In this document: positions 33,906 to 40,423 of the stretch, piece by piece
Layout: the number at the start of each line of letters is the position of its first letter
Position numbering within the stretch: position 1 is the first letter of the stretch
Source: DASPUH01 sp964518505
GTDB lineage: Bacteria; Chloroflexota; Limnocylindria; Limnocylindrales; CSP1-4
Length of the DNA: 54,627 nt
NCBI GenBank assembly: GCA_964518505.1
Contig: CAZFGT010000012.1
Span: 1-54,627 of the forward strand
Direction of reading: 5' to 3'
Notes under the pieces: generated by a model
Told to the model about the DNA's origin: nothing
The model's input: only the letters and a program-made list of their open reading frames with translations
The model's database searches: none
Program-made: the position numbers and the translations under genes

Positions 33906-34205
33906 GTGGTGGTTGGCCGATCCAACCGCACAGGCAAGGATGTGGCGTTCGTGGCGCAACCCCGAGAGCGGTGCCCCCAGTGCGGGCGGCAACTCATCAA
34001 CACCCGCTTCGACACGACGTTCCGCATGGCGGACGCCGCCGAGCGCCTTTGCTTCGGCATCCCGGGCGGCCTGTGCGAGGACTGCCATCAGCTGTACATC
34101 GACCCGGAGCTCATCGAGCTCCTCGATCTCAGCGCCGGCCGCTGCGTCTTCGCCATCGAGTCCGACCTGGTCCTCCAGGAAGAGGCCTGGTCAAGCGCGG
34201 ACTGA
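33906..34205 (+). CDS. YgiT-type zinc-finger protein
   Basis: A 99-aa protein with two CxxC knuckles, CPQCGR (~residues 23-28) and CEDCHQLYI (~57-65), the latter in the context GIPGGLCEDC typical of YgiT/MqsA-type zinc-finger domains. The DNA-binding helix-turn-helix half of MqsA is absent; an acidic C-terminal part follows. No toxin gene is adjacent, so an antitoxin role is not supported. Start uncertain: GTG 33906, GTG 33909 or GTG 33951; TAGCAT at 33895-33900 would give a leaderless transcript at 33906. Its end overlaps the convergent holA by 15 bp. Confidence 0.65.
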   Translation: MVVGRSNRTGKDVAFVAQPRERCPQCGRQLINTRFDTTFRMADAAERLCFGIPGGLCEDCHQLYIDPELIELLDLSAGRCVFAIESDLVLQEEAWSSAD

Positions 34206-35297
34206 ACCGCGGGCGGCCGCGCGCCGCTGATCGGCCCCCCGTCGCGCCACGCGCTCGGCGAGCCACAGATCCAGGGCCAGGCGGCCCCGTTCCTCTGACG
34301 TGGGGGCCGGCCCGCCGTCCTCGCCGATGCCCTTGGTGGCCAGATCCACCGCGACGAGCCCTTCCACGGCCGCGTCCAGCTCGGCCGTCGTCCAGGTCGC
34401 GGCCTGCTCGGCCAGCCGCTGGGCGCGGAACGGCTGCAGGCGCATCGCCCGCACCAGGTCGGCCGGTCGCGTGCCGGCGGCCAGGTGGTCGGCGGCCACG
34501 ACGAGTTCCCGCAGGCGTCCGTGCAACCGCGCGACAAGCACCTGGAGTGGCGTCCCCTCGGTCAGCAGCTGCTCGGCCAGACCCGCGGCGACCCCCGCCT
34601 GGCGGCCGCCGACCGCGTCCAGCAGCGCCCACGCCGAACCGGGCACGGCCTCCGGCACGAGCGCGGCGACGTCCTCCCGCGTGATCGTGCCATCGGGGCG
34701 GTACAAGGCCAGCTTCTCCAGCTCGCCGTTGGCCAGGCTGGCCTGGTGACGGCGGTCGATATCGCCCTCCCGCACCTGGGCGCCGACGCGCTGGCTCAGC
34801 TCCTGGGCGGCGCCCGGCCCGAGGCGCACCCCGAGTTCGGCGGCTCGCTCGCCAAGCCAACCGGTCATGCGGTCCCGGGTCATGGCCGGGAAGCTGGCGA
34901 CCGTGCCGCCGGCCGCCTCGACGGCCTCGCCGAGCGGATCCGCGGCGGCCGTCCGCCTGGCCGAGCCCTCACGGATGTCGATGAGCACCAGGCCGTTGCC
35001 GGGCGGCACGAGCCCCAGGATGGAGATCAGGCGCTCGCGCGGCCCGCGATCGCGGGCCAGCGTCGCCACGCCGCCGACGACGACCAGTTCGCCGCCGCCG
35101 AAGAGCGGCGCCGTCCCGACGTGCTCGGCGATGCGGTCCAGGACGCGGTCCAGGGCCGACCGCTCGTCGCCGGCCTCGACGCGCCACCGCTGCAGCGGTG
35201 GGCCCGGCTCGCCGAGGGCCATCGCCAGCTTCGTCACCGCCCGCTCGATGGCGTACGTGTCCTCGCCCCTGAAGAGCGCCACGGAGGGGGTCGTCAC
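34191..35297 (-). CDS. holA: DNA polymerase III delta subunit
   Basis: A 368-aa clamp-loader subunit. N-terminal ALFRGEDTYAIERAVTKL is the HolA start; the middle has LVVVGGVATLARDRGPRERL and LVLIDIREGS, then FPAMTRDRMTGWLGERAAELG. The C-terminal helical domain includes LLDAVGGRQAGVAAGLAEQLL and PLQVLVARLHGRLRELVVA. The clamp-binding and collar layout matches the family; no Walker motif is expected in delta. GTG 35297 overlaps the HD-gene stop (GTGA). It ends the comEA-comEC-HD-holA operon, the classical holA location behind comEC. High confidence. Confidence 0.92.
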   Translation of the reverse strand: MTTPSVALFRGEDTYAIERAVTKLAMALGEPGPPLQRWRVEAGDERSALDRVLDRIAEHVGTAPLFGGGELVVVGGVATLARDRGPRERLISILGLVPPGNGLVLIDIREGSARRTAAADPLGEAVEAAGGTVASFPAMTRDRMTGWLGERAAELGVRLGPGAAQELSQRVGAQVREGDIDRRHQASLANGELEKLALYRPDGTITREDVAALVPEAVPGSAWALLDAVGGRQAGVAAGLAEQLLTEGTPLQVLVARLHGRLRELVVAADHLAAGTRPADLVRAMRLQPFRAQRLAEQAATWTTAELDAAVEGLVAVDLATKGIGEDGGPAPTSEERGRLALDLWLAERVARRGADQRRAAARGSVRA

Positions 35298-35887
35298 GGA
35301 CGGGCCCGGGCGACCGCCCGACCGGCCCAGCGCAACCGGCCCACGGTCGCCGGCGTCACGCCGGCCGCCTCGCACACGTGGCGCTCGAGCTCGAGCGCGA
35401 TGCCCCACGCGTTCCCCAGCGACCCGTCACGGTCGGGATGGTCCCGCCGCCACCGGGCGAAGCGGGCCGTCATGGGCTCCAGGCGTTGCGCGGCCCGCTT
35501 GTCGGCGTACGCCACGAGGAGTGTCTCCAGTGGTGCCGCGGCGAGCCAGGCGGCCGTGTCTCCCTCGTGGTCCAGCAGGCGTCCGACGGGGTGCGCCGCG
35601 ACCGGCCCCGCCAGTTCGGCCCAGCCCTGCTCCGTCAGCCACCGCGCCGCGGCCACGCCGTGACCACCGGCGCGACGCGGATCGCGCGCCGGGAAGAGCT
35701 TGTCGACGTCGTGCAGCAGCGCGCCCGTCTCGACCAGCCGCCGGTCCACGACCCGGCCGCGGGCAGCCGTCCGTGCCGCCAGAAAGGCCGCCACGTCCGC
35801 CACCGCGCAGACGTGCCTCAGGAAGCGGGGGGAGGCGTGGAGGTCGAGGATGATGGCCACGGCCTGCTGACGGGTGGGGATGGCCAC
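35294..35887 (-). CDS. HD-domain phosphohydrolase (YqeK-like)
   Basis: A 197-aa protein with a HD hydrolase core: H25 in FLRHVCAV, the H59-D60 pair in GALLHDVDK, a later H in GPVAAHPVGRL and VAYADKRAA. The order H...HD...H...AD-K resembles YqeK, a diadenosine-tetraphosphate hydrolase that in Bacillus lies between nadD and rsfS. Here nadD-rsfS is adjacent on the other strand and lacks that gene, so this may be the relocated YqeK. GTG 35887 is chosen as the first start close to the domain; ATG 35920 is an alternative. It overlaps the comEC 3' end by about 70 bp. Substrate assignment is inference. Confidence 0.7.
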   Translation of the reverse strand: MAIPTRQQAVAIILDLHASPRFLRHVCAVADVAAFLAARTAARGRVVDRRLVETGALLHDVDKLFPARDPRRAGGHGVAAARWLTEQGWAELAGPVAAHPVGRLLDHEGDTAAWLAAAPLETLLVAYADKRAAQRLEPMTARFARWRRDHPDRDGSLGNAWGIALELERHVCEAAGVTPATVGRLRWAGRAVARARP

Positions 35888-38409
35888 GACCCGATCGTAG
35901 CAAGCTCCGCGGCCAGCCACGCTGGACCGGCCGTGGCGGGGACCACGAGGGCGGTCGCCGATGGTGTCGCCACACGGCGGGCGCCCGTGGTCCGAACCTC
36001 CAGATCGCGGCCGTCGGTGCTGATCTCGACGCTGCCCTCGAGGTCCGTGCGGTAGACGGCCGCGCCGGCCGCCCGGAGCCGGGCGACGGTCGCCGGGGCA
36101 GGATGGCCGTAGGGGTTGCCCGCCCCCACGCTGACGACGGCCACGCTCGGCCGCACCGCGGCCAGGAACGGGGCCGTCGAGGCCGTGCCGCTCCCGTGGT
36201 GCGCCACCTTGAGCACGTCGACCGGGCCGCTGAGGCCTGCCTCCAGCAGCTGCGGGTCGACCTCCTCTTCCGTATCACCCATCAGCAGCAGACGCCGGCG
36301 GCCGAAGCGGATGTCGAGCACGATCGAGACGTCGTTGATGCCCTTGCCCGTGTCCGGCGGCAGGCGGGGCACGGACCCGGCGACGGGCCAGTGGACGGTG
36401 ATGGCGGCATCGTCGAGCCGCATCGTGTCGCCATCGGCCAGGCGCCCGGTGACCCGCCCGGCGTCGCGGAGGGCCGCCTCGAAGGCGTGGTAGGCCGGCC
36501 CCGGACCCAGCATCCCCGGTTCGAAGATGGGCCCCACGCGGTACCGGCCGAGGAGCGCGGCGAAGCCGCCCACGTGATCCTCGTGCGGATGGGTCAGCAC
36601 CAGCAGGTCCAGACGCCGATCCCACGGCGGCAGCCGCGCGTCGAGCCCTGCCAGCAGGCGGTCCGGGTCAGGTCCGCCGTCCACCAGCAGGCGGGCGCCG
36701 CGATCGCCCTCGATGAGGATCGCGTCGCCCTGCCCCACGTCGAGGACCGTCGCGCGCAGCCGGCCGTCAGCTCGTCGGGTGGCCACGAGCACGCCGGCCG
36801 AGGCGGCCACGACCGGCAGGGCCAGCAGGCCAAGCACCTGGCGCCGCGACACGAGGCCTCCCGTGATAGGTGCAGGCGGCGGTCGGTGAGGCGCACGTCC
36901 TGGCCCCGCTGGGACGCCGCGCACCAGGCCCGCGAGGCGCGTGCGGACGCGCGCCCGGCTCACCGCCAGGAGCGCCAAGGCCGCACCGAGGCCGGCCGCG
37001 ATGGAGGAGGGGCCATCGAGGGCGACCGTGGCGAAGGGGATCGCCGCGACCGCGTGGGCGAAGCCCATCAGGGCGCCGAGCAGTGCGCCGCCGGCGATCG
37101 AGACGGGCACGCCGAGCAGGTGCGGTGCTCCCGCCGACAGCAGCGCACCGGTGGCGAGCGCCGCCGCGACCACGAGCACGACCGGCGGCACGAGCGGGGC
37201 GATCAGGATGTTGGCCAGCGGAGCGGCGGGCGAGAACTGCCCGAAGTCGAGCAGCACGACCGGCACGGAGACCGCCTGGGCCACGAGCGAGACGGCCGTC
37301 CAGCCGATGACGGCCGTGGGCACGCGCGCGTGGGCCCGGACGCGCAACCACGCGGCCACTGACCCGCTCCACGCGACGAGGCCGGCCGTCGCGGCGACCG
37401 AGAGGTGGAACCCCGGATCCCCGCCCAGTGCGGGCTCGAGCAGGAGGAGCGAGAGGACGGCCAGGCCGAGCGCAGCCGCGGCGCTCCGGGGGCGCCCCGT
37501 CTCGCGCCCGACGAGGCCGGTGAGCGCCATCAGCGCCGCTCGCAGCACGCTCGCTCCGGCCCCCGCCAGGAGCGCGTAGCCGATGATCCCGAGGGCCAGA
37601 GTGGCGGCGCGCCTGCGGCGTGGCAGGGGCCGCACCAGCACCCCGATGAGCCCGGCCACGAGGGCCACCTTCCAGCCGTCGATGGCGATGACGTGGTTGA
37701 GCCCGGAGGCGGTGAAGTCGGCGCTGACGTCGCGTGGCACGAGGTCGCGCAGGCCGAGGAGGAGGCCCGCCGCAAGCCCGGCCTGCGGCTCAGGCAGGGC
37801 CGTCGCGAGCCAGCCGGCCATCTGACGGCGCAGCCGCTCGAGCGCGGCCGCCGGCCCGCCGTCGGGCGCCAGCAGTTCGACGGCGGCCGGCGCCGCCGTG
37901 CCCGAGGCGCCGATGCCGGCGAGGTAGCCGGTGAAGGCCGGGTCGTCCGTCGGCGGCGGCATGGCTGCGGCGCGGAAATGGAGCCGGTCGCCGGGGACGA
38001 CGTCGGGATAGCGGGGCAGCAGGAGCCACAGGCGCGTCGATACGGCGGCGCCGGCCGCCGTGCCGTCGACCACCGCCCGCTGCGTCGCGCCGGCCGGTGC
38101 GGACACGCTCGCCACGGTCGCCGTCCAGTCCACCGGCCCGTCCGGAAGCGCGACCGGCCCGACCACCGGCTGGACGAGGCCACCGACCGCGAGCCGGAGC
38201 ACGATCAGGGCCGCCCCGACGGTGGCCGCGCCGATCGCGGTGCGCGTGGGCGGAGGCGCTCCGACCACCCCCAGCACGCCGGTCAGCCCGACCATCAGCG
38301 CCACCACGCCCCAGGTGGTCGGCGCGATGCCAGGGACGGCCGTCGAGAGGACCTGGGCGCAGAGGGCAGCGGCGACCGCGCCGAGCCCAGCCCAGGCCGC
38401 CCGAGGCAT
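35818..38409 (-). CDS. comEC: ComEC/Rec2-type DNA uptake channel
   Basis: An 863-aa polytopic protein. An N-terminal helical pair and DUF4131/OB-like region (~1-210) precede the Competence domain (~215-500), with FTASGLNHVIAIDGWKVALVAGLIGVLV and many further helices. The C-terminal metallo-beta-lactamase domain (~550-800) has LTHPHEDHVGGFAALL (HxHxDH metal site), LLMGDTEEEV and VAHHGSGTAS. ComEC carries single-stranded DNA across the membrane during transformation. It starts at ATG 38409, sharing one base with the comEA stop (TGATG). The last ~25 residues, in the overlap with the HD gene, look non-conserved. High confidence. Confidence 0.93.
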   Translation of the reverse strand: MPRAAWAGLGAVAAALCAQVLSTAVPGIAPTTWGVVALMVGLTGVLGVVGAPPPTRTAIGAATVGAALIVLRLAVGGLVQPVVGPVALPDGPVDWTATVASVSAPAGATQRAVVDGTAAGAAVSTRLWLLLPRYPDVVPGDRLHFRAAAMPPPTDDPAFTGYLAGIGASGTAAPAAVELLAPDGGPAAALERLRRQMAGWLATALPEPQAGLAAGLLLGLRDLVPRDVSADFTASGLNHVIAIDGWKVALVAGLIGVLVRPLPRRRRAATLALGIIGYALLAGAGASVLRAALMALTGLVGRETGRPRSAAAALGLAVLSLLLLEPALGGDPGFHLSVAATAGLVAWSGSVAAWLRVRAHARVPTAVIGWTAVSLVAQAVSVPVVLLDFGQFSPAAPLANILIAPLVPPVVLVVAAALATGALLSAGAPHLLGVPVSIAGGALLGALMGFAHAVAAIPFATVALDGPSSIAAGLGAALALLAVSRARVRTRLAGLVRGVPAGPGRAPHRPPPAPITGGLVSRRQVLGLLALPVVAASAGVLVATRRADGRLRATVLDVGQGDAILIEGDRGARLLVDGGPDPDRLLAGLDARLPPWDRRLDLLVLTHPHEDHVGGFAALLGRYRVGPIFEPGMLGPGPAYHAFEAALRDAGRVTGRLADGDTMRLDDAAITVHWPVAGSVPRLPPDTGKGINDVSIVLDIRFGRRRLLLMGDTEEEVDPQLLEAGLSGPVDVLKVAHHGSGTASTAPFLAAVRPSVAVVSVGAGNPYGHPAPATVARLRAAGAAVYRTDLEGSVEISTDGRDLEVRTTGARRVATPSATALVVPATAGPAWLAAELATIGSWPSPPVSRPWPSSSTSTPPPAS

Positions 38410-39098
38410 CAGACCGTGACGAGGGCCTGGAGCTTGGCGAAGGCCGCCGCGCCGACCAGCTTGCGAGTGCGCAGGTCATCCGTGCGGCGGAACGGCTGCT
38501 GCGCGCGGGAGGCGATGATCTTGGCCGCGGTCACCGGTCCGATACCGGGCAGGGCGTCCAGCTCGGCAGCGGTGGCGTGGTTCAGGTCGACTTTGCCGGC
38601 CTGCGGCGAGGCCGCCGCTCCGCCGGCGCTGGCGGTGCCCCGCTGGGGCACGAGCACCTTGGCGCCGTCCTGGAGAGTGTCGGCCAGATCGAGTCCCGTC
38701 GACGCGGCGGCGGCATCGACGCTCCCGCTGTAGCCGCCCGCGGCCGCGATGGCGTCGGCGACCCGGCTGCCGGCGGCCAGCCTGACCACGCCCGGGTGGC
38801 GCACGGCCCCTTCGACGTCCACCAGCAGCAGGGAGGGCTGGAGGGACGCGGCGGACGGCGAAGCGCCAGCCTCGTCAAGGGTGACGACCGGGGCAGGCGT
38901 GGCCGCGACCAGGAGCGCACTGCCGGCGAGCAGGACCAGCGCGGCGAGGGCCACGATGATGATCCATGCGCCGTACGGTCTCTCCGGCCGCCGGGGCAGG
39001 CCCGGCGAGGTCGGGTGGGGCGCGGCTTGTACGTCTTCGCGACGGTCGCCGGCGAGCGCGGCGTCCACCGCGGCCCAATCGATCGCGTGCTGATCCAT
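38409..39098 (-). CDS. comEA: ComEA-type helix-hairpin-helix DNA-binding protein
   Basis: A 229-aa protein. One TM helix (AWIIIVALAALVLLAGSALLV, ~44-64) follows a cytosolic N-terminal tail. An SLBB domain (VDVEGAVRHPGVVRLAAGSRVADAI..., ~92-155) and a linker lead to a C-terminal helix-hairpin-helix pair (VDLNHATAAELDALPGIGPVTAAKII, ~169-194). ComEA binds incoming double-stranded DNA outside the membrane. ATG 39098 has GGAGG 7 nt upstream, and GATACAT about 40 nt upstream could be its -10. First gene of the competence operon. High confidence. Confidence 0.93.
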   Translation of the reverse strand: MDQHAIDWAAVDAALAGDRREDVQAAPHPTSPGLPRRPERPYGAWIIIVALAALVLLAGSALLVAATPAPVVTLDEAGASPSAASLQPSLLLVDVEGAVRHPGVVRLAAGSRVADAIAAAGGYSGSVDAAAASTGLDLADTLQDGAKVLVPQRGTASAGGAAASPQAGKVDLNHATAAELDALPGIGPVTAAKIIASRAQQPFRRTDDLRTRKLVGAAAFAKLQALVTV

Positions 39099-39187
39099 CG
39101 GCAGCCTCCGCGGCGGGCGGCGGCGGGGATGTATCGGCGGGCCGTTCGGCGGTCGGCGGTCGGCGGCTGTTCCGATCTCGAACGGGA

Positions 39188-39230
39188 AACGCCCACCGGT
39201 CCTGGGGCACTTCAGGGCCCGGTGGGCGTT
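39188..39230. terminator. Strong hairpin between microprotein genes and comEA
   Basis: A perfect 12-bp inverted repeat: arms 39188-39199 (AACGCCCACCGG) and 39219-39230. The loop region contains an inner CCTG/CAGG pairing. It lies downstream of the two minus-strand microprotein genes, and on that strand GTTTCCCGTT follows. It most likely terminates that transcript before comEA; the U-tract is weak. The remaining bases of 39099-39317 show no gene. Confidence 0.6.
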
Positions 39231-39317
39231 GGGACGAATCTACGGCGACCCGCTTATCAGCCGCTTAGCTGCGAGCCGCGGCCTCCGGAGGTGGTGCGCG
39301 ACGGCACCGCGAGTCGG

Positions 39318-39479
39318 TCAGGACTCGTGGTGGCGGCCGCGCAGCATGAGCAACGCGGGCCGGCTGTTGCCGGGCTCGCGACGCTGCGAGCGACGGGCAT
39401 CGGATGCCTGGCGATCAGCGGCCGCCTCGCGGCGGCGATGCTGGGCCATGACGTGCCCGAGAAGGTAGTACTGCCACAT
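39318..39479 (-). CDS. Basic microprotein (53 aa)
   Basis: A 53-aa protein beginning MWQYYLLGHVMAQ, followed by a highly charged Arg/Ala/Gln-rich body (HRRREAAADRQASDARR...) and a C-terminal RGRHHES. An excellent GGAGG lies 9 nt before ATG 39479, and the gene follows the 47-aa gene by two nucleotides. A 60-aa version starting further upstream would lose that ribosome-binding site. Function unknown; the short aromatic head could lie on the membrane and the basic body bind nucleic acid or anionic lipid. Support is from ribosome-binding site, operon position and promoter. Confidence 0.6.
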   Translation of the reverse strand: MWQYYLLGHVMAQHRRREAAADRQASDARRSQRREPGNSRPALLMLRGRHHES

Positions 39480-39481
39480 GA

Positions 39482-39625
39482 TCAATGACCTCCGAACCAC
39501 TGCTCCTGCGTCGGGCGATCCAAGTCGCGGGAGTCGACACCCCAGCGCTGGGCCAGCGCACCCAGGACGGTGAGCACGACGAGGACGACGCCGAGACCGG
39601 CGAAGAATTCGACTGGACCAGGCAC
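39482..39625 (-). CDS. Single-pass membrane microprotein (47 aa)
   Basis: A 47-aa protein starting MPGPVEFFAGLGVVLVV. One hydrophobic helix (residues ~6-25) is followed by a polar tail (AQRWGVDSRDLDRPTQEQWF). GTG 39625 has AAGGAGG only 5 nt upstream. It is transcribed from a near-consensus promoter (TTGACA, 17 bp, TACAGT) that is interleaved with the promoter of the divergent CGNR regulator. Function unknown. The pairing with a regulator suggests it is regulated by, or signals to, that protein. Confidence 0.62.
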   Translation of the reverse strand: MPGPVEFFAGLGVVLVVLTVLGALAQRWGVDSRDLDRPTQEQWFGGH

Positions 39626-39672
39626 GCCGCCCTCCTTGATAACCGTTCTAACCCATAAAAGAGGTTACTCGT

Positions 39673-39701
39673 ACTGTAGCCCCTTGCGGCTAACCTGTCA
39701 A
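39673..39701 (-). promoter_or_regulatory. Promoter of the two microprotein genes
   Basis: Perfect -35 TTGACA (39701-39696 on the minus strand), a 17-bp spacer and -10 TACAGT (39678-39673). This is the closest match to consensus in the window. It overlaps the opposite-strand promoter of the CGNR gene, so the two are probably mutually exclusive. Confidence 0.7.
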
Positions 39702-39713
39702 CAGGACTATAGT
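39684..39713 (+). promoter_or_regulatory. Promoter of the CGNR regulator gene
   Basis: A -35 TTGCGG (39684-39689), 18-bp spacer and -10 TATAGT (39708-39713). The start codon ATG 39724 follows the -10 by 10 nt with no Shine-Dalgarno, consistent with a leaderless transcript. Confidence 0.6.
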
Positions 39714-39723
39714 GGTTACTGTC

Positions 39724-40401
39724 ATGGCCGAACCGCACGTCCTTACCACCTCCGAAGATCACACCGTCCCGCACGGCCATCAGGTCGGCCTGCAGATCGG
39801 GCTCGACTTCATCAACACCTTCGAGCTCGAGCGCGGCCGCCCGGTGGACCACCTCGCGGACCTGGACACCAGCCTGGACTGGCTGCGGGACCACCAGCTG
39901 CTCCACCAGGACGCCGTCCTGGCGGCTCGCGAGCGGGCCGCCGCGGACCCCGCCTCTGGCGACCGGGTGGTGGGGCGGATCAGGCGCGTGCGCGATGCGA
40001 TGCGGGACCTCGTCGAGGCGCAGGCCGACCTGCGTCCCCCTTCACGCGATCACCTGGCTGAGATCAACCGCGCGCTGCGGACCCACTACGTCTACGTCCT
40101 CGTGCCGGCCACGGATGGGGTGTCCCTGGACCACCGCCACGAGGGCGATCCGATCGAGGGCGCGCTGGGCCGCCTCGTCGAGTCCGTCGCCCGCGAGGTG
40201 AGCCAGGGCCACGTGGAGCGCCTGCGCGTGTGCGCCAATGAGACATGCCGCTGGGTCTACTTCGACACCTCGCGCACGGGCCGCCGGCGGTGGTGCGACA
40301 TGGCCACCTGCGGCAACCGCGCCAAGGCCGCCCGGCATCGCGAGCGGCGCCGCGAGACCGCGGCCGACACGGGACGCCCGACCGCCCTCCCGCTGGCCTG
40401 A
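39724..40401 (+). CDS. CGNR zinc-finger transcriptional regulator (ABATE domain)
   Basis: A 225-aa regulator. The N-terminal ABATE (stress-induced transcription regulator) domain covers residues ~20-160 with GLDFINTFELERGRPVDHL. The C-terminal CGNR zinc finger has C170-x4-C175 and C191-x4-C196, ending in the eponymous CGNR (196-199) and a basic KAARHRERRR helix. Family members bind DNA and often lie next to the genes they control. Here the neighbours are two divergent microprotein genes sharing the control region. ATG 39724 is preferred over GTG 39712, which lies within the -10. The gene ends 22 bp before the convergent leuS end. Confidence 0.9.
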   Translation: MAEPHVLTTSEDHTVPHGHQVGLQIGLDFINTFELERGRPVDHLADLDTSLDWLRDHQLLHQDAVLAARERAAADPASGDRVVGRIRRVRDAMRDLVEAQADLRPPSRDHLAEINRALRTHYVYVLVPATDGVSLDHRHEGDPIEGALGRLVESVAREVSQGHVERLRVCANETCRWVYFDTSRTGRRRWCDMATCGNRAKAARHRERRRETAADTGRPTALPLA

Positions 40402-40423
40402 GCCGCCTCGCGACGGCGTCCCG

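Larger units (their letters stand above)
39640..39720. promoter_or_regulatory. AT-rich divergent control region with TAACC repeats
   Basis: Unlike the rest of the window this 80-bp stretch is rich in A and T. The pentamer TAACC or its complement GGTTA occurs five times (39640-39644, 39649-39653, 39663-39667, 39691-39695, 39714-39718), two of them extended to GGTTACT. The copies flank and overlap both divergent promoters, so they are good candidates for an operator of the CGNR regulator. This is an inference from repetition and location. Confidence 0.5.

Noticed and set aside
33906..34205. Antitoxin of an MqsRA-like toxin-antitoxin pair
   Set aside because: Only the zinc-finger half is present and no toxin-size gene lies beside it.
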